DNA from: Fratercula arctica
Lineage: Eukaryota > Chordata > Aves > Charadriiformes > Alcidae
NCBI GenBank assembly: GCA_947846985.1
Contig: CANTUZ010000002.1
Location: 56,996,885-57,060,884 of the forward strand
Length of the DNA stretch: 64,000 nt
Reading direction: 5' to 3'
Positions 38,115 through 49,400 of this stretch are shown here, in pieces (position 1 is the first letter of the stretch; the number at the start of each line of letters is the position of its first letter). The notes beneath the pieces were generated by a model. It was not told the DNA's origin. It did no database searches and worked only from the letters and a program-made list of their open reading frames with translations. A program made the position numbers and the translations under genes.

Positions 38115-40490
38115 TAAATACAGAACAACTTGAACTAGCAAAGAATTGAGAGTTGTGTATAGGTCTCGGAACACACAAGAAATAAAAGGGCCTTGTTAGG
38201 TGCAATGTTGCTGATGCCCGGTTAGGAAACAAAAGACCTGCCAAAGTCTTCATTCAGGCATTGTTTTGCAAATGTTTTAAATACAAACCAGCATGGATTA
38301 CTTTGTATAAATTTTTTGATTCAATCAACTTTCTTCATAAAATCATTCAGAATCGTGTCTAACTTTTAAAATTTTAGTTTACTGAGGGAAAGGGGGAGAC
38401 ATTTAACACTTTCTGAAAAGCAACCAAACAAGAATTTGCTCCTCAGGAATCCACCCCAGGTTTTACACAGACTTCAGTACGCGCCAGGAGAGGATTTGGG
38501 TGTTTTAGCCAGCACTATGTGATTACACATAGGAGTGTAGACATGATCAATAAGGTTTCTAGTTACAGAGGTCACTATTAAAACCTTTACAATTGCCATT
38601 TGCACGTAATTAACATTACCACACGGTTTACAGTATTCCCCACACTATGAATGCTGCTGTAAAGATAATTAGGTAAAAGTTGGAATTGTAAAGATTTTAA
38701 TTTGTGTATTCCTTAATATGGAGTCTCAATGCTGTGATTGAAGGAACTCCCAATAACTGCAGAAGCAGTAGGGGGCTTTGCATGGGAAAGGAAGAAGAAT
38801 AATATTTCTTTTAGGAGCTCTTTAAAACTTTGTTCCACTTATGAAATCCTCTATAGTCTGTACTATTATAGCCTAAATAATCTATACTGTAACTCCAAAT
38901 TTACATATTGTAATTACTTATTTTTTGCTCTTACAGAAACTTCTGTTTCTTCTGTTAGAAGAATTCCACTTGGAAAATTCAATTTCAGGATTTGTAAAAA
39001 TAGCTATAAGAACTCCTGATGTTTTTGAGGTCAGATTTTTTAAACAGGTTTTCACATTTGCCAGTTTTTACAGCCCATTTTAAAAATATGTGCTAGTGTC
39101 AGAGAAGCCCAGCTGTGCTGAAATGATAAACATAACGAGGGATGCTTCAGACTGTGGATGACCTCTTCAAAACACAGGAATGAGGCTTCACTTTTCAGGC
39201 AAGGGGAGAGCAGCACTTCTGGCACCCTAGGGACTTCCTGCATTGTTCGAGGTGGGTACTCACCTGCTTCCAAAATGTGTGCCCAGGGAATGGCCACACC
39301 GCACTAGGAAGCCATGAGCTACCTTAGCTGAGATGCGGTATCTCTGCATCACCCCACAGCCTGCAGTGTAGACAAGTCCTGAGTGTGTTTGAGCTGTATA
39401 AACATAACCACAAGCTAAACAGTTCCATTGTTCAATACAGATTTCCACTGTGCTTGGAAACTGAATTATAAATGCCTTTTCATAAAAGCATCCTAAGGGT
39501 AATGGATGCCTAAAATACATCGGCTCCATTATCAAGGAGTAGATTATCCCAGCTGAATACACAGTATCAGAGTTTCCTGATTTGTATATAATCTACATTC
39601 TTAACATTTTCCTGGAGTGCTGTTAGTTTGGGTTAGTAGGACTTATTGTACTCTCAGTGTTGAAAGATGAATAGGCCTATCAACTGAACAGCATAATAAA
39701 TTTGTTAGGCTGCGCATGTCGTGCTCCACCTCTCCCTCGTTCTTCATCGTGTATAATGTAGCCTAATGCAATATGACAGCTGTTAGCAGAAAAATGGTGC
39801 AGTAGCCATAAAAAAGTGATTTATGTCTTATTACCGAAGCAGCTAAAATTAAGAAGCTGGTGTTTGGGAGGGCAGCAAACAAGTGAAATGTGAAACACAG
39901 CATATATATATATATGTATATTTTCATGAAACATAGGAAGCTGTGAAATGTTTAGACTGACAGTGAAATTCTCCCTGGGTATCCACCACAAGGTTGGAGT
40001 AATAAAGGGGGTAATTGGTGCTGATGGTTGTGGATGTTCAGAATTGCCTTCACGTCACAGCTGCTTATGCGGGAGTATCAGAAGCATGTTAAATGCCTCT
40101 CCTGACATGAACCCAAAGATCCTTACTACCAAATGACATAAGAAAACCTAATTTAAGATGGCAGCTGGTAGAAAGAACAACATATCAAGCAGGAAAGTTG
40201 TTCTTACAACAGCCACAATGTAGAGAGGAAACAGTGGGATGGGAGAAATAACATGGGCCTCATTCCCTGCTTCATTTTTCTGCTGGTGTAAATCCACCAG
40301 TTAAGGCTACAGTCATGGATTAGGGATTTCTCCCTGGATGCTGAAACTATGAGCATCAGAGAAAATTCTGTATTTGATTTACAAGATACCTAATGTGAGT
40401 TAACGTGATCGTGTCACTTCTTTTCAGTTTTGCCACTGAATGATGTAACACATTAATCTAAGACACAGTCAATTATAACCACTACATCAG
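38115..40490. other. Unassigned intergenic DNA
   Basis: No exon recognised. It includes the candidate non-coding element at 39690-39880, described separately, and a short alternating TA run at 39904-39919. The remaining sequence is AT-rich and single-copy in appearance. Confidence 0.5.
39690..39880. promoter_or_regulatory. Candidate conserved non-coding element / enhancer
   Basis: This is repeat-free DNA with higher complexity and some CpG (GGCTGCGCATGTCGTGCTCC). It contains the composite word TGACAGCTGTTA at 39774-39785, which joins a TALE-homeodomain-like TGACAG to the E-box CAGCTG. The following part (CCATAAAAAAGTGATTTATG) has AT-rich factor-site-like words. The appearance fits a developmental enhancer, but conservation cannot be shown from one sequence. 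Confidence 0.22.
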
Positions 40491-40705
40491 ATCATAGAAT
40501 CATGGAAGAATGGTTTGGGTTGGAAGGGACCTTAAAGACCACCTAGTTCCAACCCCCCTGCCATGGGCAGGGACACCTCCCACTAGACCAGGTTGCTCAA
40601 CGGCCCATCCAGCCTGGCCTTGAACACCTCCAGGGATGGGGCATCCACAGCTTCTCTGGGCAACCTGTTCTGGTGTCTCACCACCCTCACAGTAAAGAAG
40701 AGAGA
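40491..40705 (-). mobile_element. CR1 retrotransposon 3' fragment, minus orientation
   Basis: On the plus strand it opens with the reversed tail 'ATCATAGAATCATGGAAGAA' and 'GGTTTGGGTTGGAAGGGACC'. It continues through 'CCCTGCCATGGGCAGGGACA' and 'CCTTGAACACCTCCAGGGAT' and stops after 'CACCACCCTCACAGTAAAGA'. The minus-strand translation retains VRHQNRLPREAVDAPS and LEVFKARLDG followed by the LV end of CR1 ORF2. Only about 215 bp survive. An apparent open frame extending to 40834 is a chance extension beyond the element. Confidence 0.95.
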
Positions 40706-43700
40706 GTAAAGATCACTCCTTGGTTTCTGTTCAACATACACTGTGTGTATATATACTATAAACACCCATATGTCTATGTACATATATACTCTGGCTGCTG
40801 CTAAGTGCGATGTCTTTGGTTCAGTGGGTGGCACTCTTCCTTCTGAGTCAGTACTAAACTAGTTCTTCCCCCCATTGTGCTTAATGAATAGTGGAATATG
40901 ATCAGGTCAGAGAGGTTAATAGCCCTACTTTTGTGAGAATTGCCAGGGGATCTTTCTTAGCAAGCAGTGAGAGCCTCACATTAAATACCATCTGAAAGAC
41001 AGCCTGAGACCTGCTCAGAGTCACAGACCGGGATGTTGCTGTAATGCAGAAATAGGAGAAATTATGCTACATATTTAACTGACTGAGTTGTTCTGCCCCC
41101 ATAGATATTTAGCACATGCTGTGAAACTTTCCTTATGTGGAGTTACAAAATAATAACCAAGGGTCATATGGCTGGAAAATTAGTACTAGAGCTTCTCTTT
41201 GGCATTTTGATTTAAATTAATATCAGAGAAGAAGTTTTCACCTGGTAGTGTGTAGTTGTGTTGTAAATAATCCAGGGTGGGGGTCTCTCAGACCCTTTGC
41301 TGTCTTACTCTGGGTATAATAAATACTGAATGAGTTGGAGCAAGTGAGACCTGTGGCCAAAATGGTGACCTTTTGTGCCGTTGCTAGAGGCCTTGCCTTG
41401 GACAACAGTTCTAGTCTGGGAAGTGCTATGGAAGTCCTGGTTCCTGTGCATTAGATGTTCTGAGCAACTTTCTAGCCACTGGGTAACCAGGATAGAGATT
41501 ATTTTAACAAGGTGTTTTATGTTTGGATCGTATCCACGACAAAGTGAAACAGCTAGGAGGACTCTATTTTGTGAAGCCCCGTTGAGCTTTTGCCCTTTGC
41601 AACTCAGTGTGGCTGGAAGCTGCATTGGCAGCTATATGGACCCCTGTGAGATGACAGCCACTGAAATTTAGCCATCAAAGAAGTTTGTGTGACTACAGGA
41701 TTAGGTACAGATTTTGCAAATGCCAGCAGTGCCTTAATATTGCACTAGAGAGGCATTTGTAGCCACAGAGCATTTCTGTTCGTAGCTCCATAGAGACTTT
41801 GTAAGTCACTGCCACCACACTGAATTTTTCAATCACAATTCAAATCACATCCAGGTCGTCAACTAACTATTTCCCGAGGTCATCAGTGACACATCATCGT
41901 CTAACATACTGCTGACCAGTTTCCTCAGGGTTCAGCTTCGTATGTGGCTCCTCTCCCCTCGCCAGCCTTTCCATCCAATGCACAAGGAAACTTCTGCACG
42001 TGCAGAGGAGCCTGATCCCTGCTACCCCGTTGGTGGTGACTCCCACCTCCACAATCCACTTGAGAGTTGAAATACCAATCCTTGGTACATGCTTACATCT
42101 TAGAAGAGCATATAGGATTTTCTACAGCACTGCTGTATGCCTGGGAGAAGGAGCATTTCTTTGCACTGCTTGCTACAGTACCATGCCAAAGAGCTCATGC
42201 TGCTTCTGCGCCCATGTCTGGCTTTGTCTCTGCACCCTGCATAGGGAGCCTGTAGCTGCTAAACACGGCAGAATGCCTTAGGAATGGTCCTGTTCCTCCC
42301 CTGAGGCAAGGGACCAGAAGTGACAAGAGCATACCTAGCTCAGTGGGAATTTTTAGGAGAAGGACAGCAGGATTCATCCCACTACCTCTGTGGGATTGAG
42401 ATGCCTCACAGTTGTGTCTCTTTTCCATAACTGTTTTCACAAGCTGCATGATTAAATTCTACTGTGTAATTAGGGTATCATACTATTAAACATAAACTTT
42501 TTCATCAGTTTCTCTCCAATCTCTCTATTAGAGGATCATAAATACTATCTTTACATTTCTGATAAAAAACATTCATAAATCCTTCTGTTAGTCAATATTG
42601 AAATAATATATTGTTACATTTGTCATAAACGCTGTTCACTCACTAGTTGTCTCTTGAAAAGTGGGATTGTTTCAGATGTCCAAACTAGATGTTTAGACTA
42701 ATTCCAAGCACCCAGCAGTTTGTCAGATAATAAGAATTTACATTGGTATGGCCTGCTACCTGAATAGATTCCAGAAACTGAGCACAAATCATGTTAGGAA
42801 TCACTTCAGCTGTCATTGCTTAGTGGTAATAAAGGTGAAATGAGGCAACATTTAAATAGCATAAAGTAAGATTGCATAATAATTTAGGTCAAAAAGTGAA
42901 TAATGTCACATAAGTGAGATGTTAGATGAGCAGAATATAGTGAATGTAGAACAGCAAAGAACACGCATCACTGTCATCATCCTAGATCCTTTCAGACTAA
43001 CCATTTCTTGCAGTTCGACTAAAGAAAAATGTTAGCGTTGCTGCCAGAAACAGTTTCTGTAGAGAGGAAGTTTGATGGCAAAGGATGCTTTATATTTTGA
43101 TGGACCCTGGTTAAAACATGGTTAGAGATACAAGGTACAATGAGCGTACATACACTGCAAAGCTGAAGAACTTACTCTCTCATGAAGTGTAAGAGCTTTA
43201 GTAACTGCAATAGAGAGAAGTTATTCCAGCCCACTACAGAAAGATTTTTCCCCAGTTATAAAAGGGCATGTGATACCAGAGATTGAAGCAGAGCAGGCAA
43301 ATTGAAGCAGGCTGTACTTCTTTGTTTGTCTTTCCTTTTTGGAATGGCTGTGCGGCACACATGGATCAAAGCAAAGGGTCGTGTGCGTGGCTGCAGTCTC
43401 TACCATTTTTTCATTTATGACAAATCACACAGAAGTGTTCCAAAACCAGGCAAATTTTGCCAAATACTCCTAATGCTAAGGAATTATGATTAGGTGAACT
43501 TGTTCTATATAGTGGCTTTACTAAGCCATCTTTTTTTTGTATTAGTTGTATGTTATGTATCAGCTTGGCCAAGTATGCTGCTGAAAGAGAATATGTTTCT
43601 ACCTGTTTTCTCTCTTTCTGTGACAATCTATACTTTGGTTCTGCATCCTTCCAGCTTTGCACGAGTCCCTAAAGCACCAAGTCCTTTACTTTTCAACAAC

Positions 43701-46356
43701 TACCTTAGTGGATGCAAGGCTTCCTTTGAGGGAAGCACCATAGCTACCTGGTTTACAAAGATAAGACATGTAATTTTGCATCTAAAGAAATAAATACGAA
43801 TTTTATATGCAGCTTCAGTTACAGATCAGAATGTCTTCAATGCTGGTCTTCAAAATACATCTTGTTCTGCTTCCAATACTTCTCTGACCTCCTGCCTCGT
43901 CACTCTGTTGGCTGATAACTGTACAGACAAGCATTGCCAGGGTCAGCCCGAGAAGCAGCTTTACATGCTCCTTCCATCCCAGAGTTTTCTTCAGTAACAC
44001 CCTGAACATCCTTGAGTCAATCCAAAATTAGGGAATTTCTTCAGCAGACAAAACTGAGTTGTAGTGACGGTGTTCTGGGTCCAGACACCAGAAAGCCTTT
44101 GGGGAGGGCTGTGCCTGTGCTTGTGTACTTTTTTGTTTTATGTTCCTTTTTTTTTTTTTTTTTTGTGACTGTCTTCAAGTGCTCCGTAATGAAGGATATT
44201 TCTGCCTTTGTTTATTCCCCAGTTTGCTAGATCCTGATTTCAGTTATACTTCCCTACATCAGAAATAATCCTAATGCACTAACTCCAAATTCCAAATCTC
44301 CTCTGGTGTCCCTGAGATCAGGTCTGACTCACTTCTCCTATACCTAGTCTTTAAAATCAAATCTGTTCTTTTTCTCTTTAACACTGTCATTATGTTCTAC
44401 TGTACTTTAAAGTGTAGTATTACTTTGAAAAAAGAGCGTAAAATTGACATTTCAAGGTTCTATATTTGTCTGACAGTTGTTTCTGTTGCAGAAGTGCTCA
44501 TTTTATAAGTTAAAAAGCTGTCTTTCCTAACACGTGGCCCTGCAAAATGCACAGGGTGTTATGATTTGAGCTATTGACACACCATCATCAGATTCTGCAA
44601 CCAGTGTAGGCTATCTTATATTGTACAGCCTCTGTTTGCTTGTACCACCTTGTCTTCTTCAAATCATGCCCTTGGTGACACTGCCAAGGCTTTAGCATTG
44701 CATAAGCGTGTTACAGGTCTAAAACACCAGGTTATGCAAGGAAAACACACACTGCAGAATAAAATGCAGCTAAGGGTTTGTGTTAGAATGGCAGGAATAA
44801 TGAATATTAGTAAAAGTGTACTTCTCTTAACCAGATACAAACATAGACCCACTTGAGGTCTTTGGGGGCGAGGTTTGAGGCATAGCACTTTTGGCACAGA
44901 GATCTGGTCACCATTCTGCTAAATGTACCGGGAAAGCCTTAATTTGGTCTCAAAGGAGTGTCTGAGAAATTTAAAGCAGTGCCTCTCAAGTTTTGCAGAA
45001 GTGGTGAGCTGTTCAGCTGCTTTGCCTGGAAATGCATTGCTAAGGGCACATAGGCAGCAGTTGGTCTGGGAAGGGGTTAACTGAAAATGGTGGATGGAGC
45101 ACATTATGGCACCAAGCAAACTTCTACGTCTCCTTGCAGTCAAAGGTCTGTCTTTCATTTTCTTTTATAAAATGTATCAAACAATTTGGCATTAAAAGTA
45201 TAACTTTTGTCATATTGAGAATAACAACGTGTTATAAGACAAAGGAACAAAGGCTGGAAGTTGAGGGAAATTAAAAAAAGGGAAGAAACAAAGAAAAAAT
45301 GAAGATGTGAAACAGTTGTGTTTAGTTTGAAAAAAAAAAAACCAAAAACCTTCATCTTTCCCCTCCCTCCATGTCTTTTTTTTAATATACTTGAAAACAC
45401 AACATTTGGAAAAATCTCCATGTGTCTAAATTTAGGCTCTGTGTTACTTTACTCTGCATTTCTTTATCACACTTTAGTCATCCATATATCATTTTGTAGA
45501 AAGCGTATGTGGCAGGCTGATGCATGTCTTATTTTATAAATATTTATTACCCACTGGTGTGTTCCTATCTTCGAAGTTACATCCACTTCTCCTTTTCAGT
45601 CTGTGTTCCCTCCTTTTCCCTATTGAAAAACCCTCTTGTCAAACAATTGTGTTTATGTGGAAATAGTATGAAGACTACTTTAATTTTGGTTTTAGCCTCA
45701 TCTTTGGTTTAGCTTGCCTTGCTTCCCTCCCTCCTCACCCTCCTTCCTTTTCTTTTTAGATAGTGTAGGCCAGGAATAATAATGTAAACAACATAATCTC
45801 TGTTGCTGTTGCATGGAGGCGGCAAGGCAAACCTGACCATTCATGAGCTGATTTGCCCATCCGTCTGTCGCCCCAGCGACGCATATGGCTTGTGCAACTG
45901 AAACAGCTAGGAGGACTTGAACTTGAGCTTGAAGGAAATAGCGACTGGCCTTTGAAGAAAGCGCAGAGATAATCATCACAGGCTGTAGCTGCTCAGCCAT
46001 GAGGATAATACAGTTTTGTGATTTAACGGGAAGGTTCTTAAAAAAGTATATTTAAAAAAAAAAACCAAACCCAACCAAACAGAAACAACTGGCTGCATCA
46101 GAAGGGTAGCCAACCTGTCTGGTTTGCTGCAGCATAACTGTATTTTTGTCATGTGGTGTTGAGTGAATTCTTCCGGTATACGCAGGATCAGCGTGTGCTC
46201 ATAACCTGGTCCTCTGTGTTGTTCTACCAGGGAGAGTATTATACTGAGGTAAAAGTGACATAACTAATGGCGAATCAGCAATGAGCTTTTCCAATCAGAA
46301 ACACGATGACCTAAAAACTCTGTCTGATTTTTCTTCCCTCCGTCTGTCCCTCTAAG
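40706..46356. other. Unassigned intergenic DNA
   Basis: No exon recognised; the open frames are short (98-106 codons at best, around 41305-41671 on both strands). There is an 18-T run at 44147-44164 and an A run at 45330-45341. A 19-bp word, TGAAACAGCTAGGAGGACT, occurs at 41544-41562 and again at 45899-45917. The candidate element at 45770-46015 is listed separately. Confidence 0.5.
45770..46015. promoter_or_regulatory. Candidate conserved non-coding element / enhancer
   Basis: This is one of the most unusual non-repetitive blocks in the desert: balanced base composition and many CpGs (GGAGGCGGCAAGG, CCATCCGTCTGTCG, CCAGCGACGCATATGG, AAGCGCAG). It also contains a clean forkhead-type TGTAAACA at 45783-45790. 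The open frame on the minus strand (45698-46000) has no recognisable similarity. Its texture resembles a conserved vertebrate enhancer more than decayed repeat DNA. This is inference only. Confidence 0.28.
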
Positions 46357-46457
46357 GAAATTGTATGAGGAGAGTTTGAGTGAGCTGGACTTTCTCAGCC
46401 TGGAGGAGAGAAAGCAAAAGGGGGGCCTAATTGCTGTCTTCAGCCACCTAATGAGAG
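46357..46457 (+). repeat. Ancient CR1 internal fragment
   Basis: About 100 bp with the wording 'TATGAGGAGAGTTTGAGTGA', 'GCTGGACTTTCTCAGCCTGG', 'AGGAGAGAAAGCAAAAGGGG' and 'GGCCTAATTGCTGTCTTC'. It parallels the CR1 block that reads GAGGCTGAGGGAGCTGGG..TTCAGCCTGGAGAAG..GGACCTCATTGCTCTC in preserved copies. It lacks the 3' tail and is heavily diverged, so it is an old internal remnant. Confidence 0.7.
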
Positions 46458-49400
46458 TTTCTGTTTTACCCTGCAGTCTGCCATTCTCTTTCAATACCCA
46501 AAACCATGTCTGCATTTTCCAGCTATACCAACTGGTCTAATAAGCAGCAAACCTTGTCTTGTAGTCATCCCTAATGTTCAGCTTGCTTTTCTTACTGATG
46601 ATAAGCATTTAGCTGACACTGTTCATTATACTGCTCAAGTCCCTTTCCCGAGGGGCAGCTCACTTCTATGGCATGTGAAGTCGGGATTGTTTTCTCCTAC
46701 ATGGGTCCTGCGCTACCTCTGTTACTTTACAGTTATCAGTACTGATTTTCAGCTGCTCTTTCTCAATTTTGTGAAGTTGTTCTGCAGTTCTGTGCCACCA
46801 GCTGTTGCCTTTGCTATTTTGATTAACTTAGTATTGACAGGAGACTTTGTCATCTGACTTTTCATCCATATTTCAGATTGTTATGCTCATAGCGCAGACC
46901 CTAATGCAGAGCGAGACACTAATGACATCTCTCCATTTCTTTCATCTTTTTTAATTAAAACGATTAGCTATGTGAGTGCTGCCTTCTTCATCCCATGATG
47001 GGTTGGTTTCTTTAGGAAAAGTTTGTGGGGGTCTTTATAAATTCCTCCTGGAAAATCCAAGCTGACTATATCAGCATGTTTTCCTTTCCATGAACTTGTT
47101 GATTCCATGCAAGAAATGAAACAGGTTTTCCACTCACAAAGCACACATTGACTCTTACTGAATTTATCTTACTTGACCTTTTAACTCATTCTTAGATATT
47201 ATGGATTTTGCAGGGTACTCAGATTCTTTTCTAACCTTCTGTAATACGTTCTTAGAATTAACTTGCTGACATTTCTATTCTTTTCTATTTTTCTCACTTA
47301 AATATGACTTTATCCTGCTAACCTATCATACTGGCTCATGGGGTCTTTTTCAGTACAGTGCCCCTAATACAGTATCCTTACATAGCCTGCAAGCTGCTTG
47401 TAAATATTTTACCCTTTCAGCTGTCCCTTCTAGTTTCTTGAAGTTTTCATAGGTTTTTTTGTTGGGTTCCCCCCCCCCCCCCCCGCCCCGAAAACACACT
47501 CTGCTGTAACAGAAGTAGGCAGATAGAAAGACAGACAAGTGTGACTTACCTTCTCACTGTAAGAAACCTGTGTGATATAGCAAAAATTTAACCTCTGCAT
47601 CATGACCTGATGTGACAGTTACTTCATGGGAGTAATTGAAACCACTTCCCCGTTGCTGCATTTCCTCTCCCTGCAGTCCCTCTGCTCTTCCCCACATACG
47701 GCAGACCCTCTTGGTACCCGGGCTGGGTCACTGGCAGGGCAGGTCTGGTACTGGGCTGCTTCTCTTTGGACCTGGTGTTTCTATCCATAGATAACCTCTC
47801 TTATTTGTTGACGTAATTAACTTATTTAACTTCTCTCTCTCCTTCCTGGCCAGACGTTTGGGGGTGGCATAAAGCTCCTGTGCCTGAGAGTATTTTCTTA
47901 GGCTGTGGAAATACAAATGGAGAAGCGAAGCTTGAAGCCTAAACCTAGAGCCAGTTTTGCCACAACAGCTGTGTACAAACGACCAGGCTGTCCACTGAAA
48001 GCGTGAGAAAGGAGTAGGATTTGCACAAAAAGGTATGCATTTGAAAGCATGACAAATTTAAACCTGATTCATATTAAGGTAGCTTGCCAGTGCTGAGACA
48101 GGCCTGAATTGCTTCTGAGGGTTGTCTCATGTGCTAGAAATTTCAATAAATTGAAATAGTTCGATTTGTCACTTGTTAACCAGTCTGTCTACCCAGTCTT
48201 TAGACAGATTTGTGGCCTCCATAACACTGTCAGGGTGGCAAAAGTGGTGAGTGTCTGATGCCTGAAAGTAGTGCTGCGTCTTCTTCCTGCATTGCACCAT
48301 TTCTCAGGCTGGCATGACCCTGGGAAGGGCTGTGTCAGTGAAGCAGAAGACACAGCTCAGCTGAGAACTAAGATGTAGACCTTTGAATAGGCTCCTTATG
48401 TAGAAAGACCCTGTGAAATTGCATTCTGTAACTGGAGATTTTTCTACCTCTACCCTGATTTAAGTTATCTTCACATTTTTCAAAGGCATTCAACTCTGAT
48501 CACTCTCATATGCCATTCATTAAAGTGCCCACGTCATCTACCATCTTACTCTTTACTCTTTTATGCTCAGTGATCTTTCTTGAAAAATAGGGCTTCATTT
48601 TACTTTCAGTTAAGCCGTCCAGGTCTGTAATACCCTGCTGACTTCATTAAGATCAAGCCCAGGCCCATAAACTGCATCCTAATGCAGTCGTAAGAGGCAT
48701 TCTTGTGTGTGCATAAGTTGTGGAGGAGCAGTTTGCTCAAGAGCCCCTCCAGGGACCTCTGCTAGTATCTCTTGCCAACTTTCCTCTGAATGTTTTTCTT
48801 GTTTGAATAAAGCTGCTATGTTGTTTTTTTCTGCTGTTATATGAAATTCTGGAGGCCATAACTCTGGTGATACACATTTCTGACTTCTCAGAAACACAGT
48901 GAGTTTCTCATGCAATAGAGACTGGATGACTCAGACATATTAAATAATTGTTATGCTGCTTCCTGATGTGGTGTTGTAATATGTACATTGAATTTGCCGC
49001 TGTGTCCATAAGCTGCAGTGTCACTGTTCAAAGGCAAAATAAACCCATTCCCTCTCACAGCCCTTGTAAAACAAAGTTACGTGGATGGTGTGTACTCATG
49101 TGGACCTTTCTCCCAACCCTTCCACCTCAGGTGCTTGGAGTTGCTGGCTGTCAGAGGGGAAAGAGAAACCCCACCGTTCACTTAACTCTGTCCTGCAGAG
49201 AGCATTTGGGGTGCTCTAGCAACTGATGATTTTCTGCACTATTTTTCTAGTCAATGCAGTTCTAGAAAAGCTGAAGGGAAGAAACAAGTAGACAGGAGAG
49301 ATGTGATCAAATGGTGACAATGTGCGGTGTAGCTATTTTGAAACCGTGAAATGCCCATAGAAGCCAGGCAGCAGGTATTTGCAAGCCATGGATTTGATCT

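Noticed and set aside
38023..38253. His/Thr/Leu-repeat open frame
   Set aside because: It is a translation of the TG/AG microsatellite.
40706..40834. Extension of the minus-strand CR1 frame
   Set aside because: Similarity to CR1 ORF2 stops at about 40705; the rest is chance open sequence.
46264..46515. 83-codon minus-strand open frame
   Set aside because: It runs antisense through an old CR1 fragment and resembles no protein.
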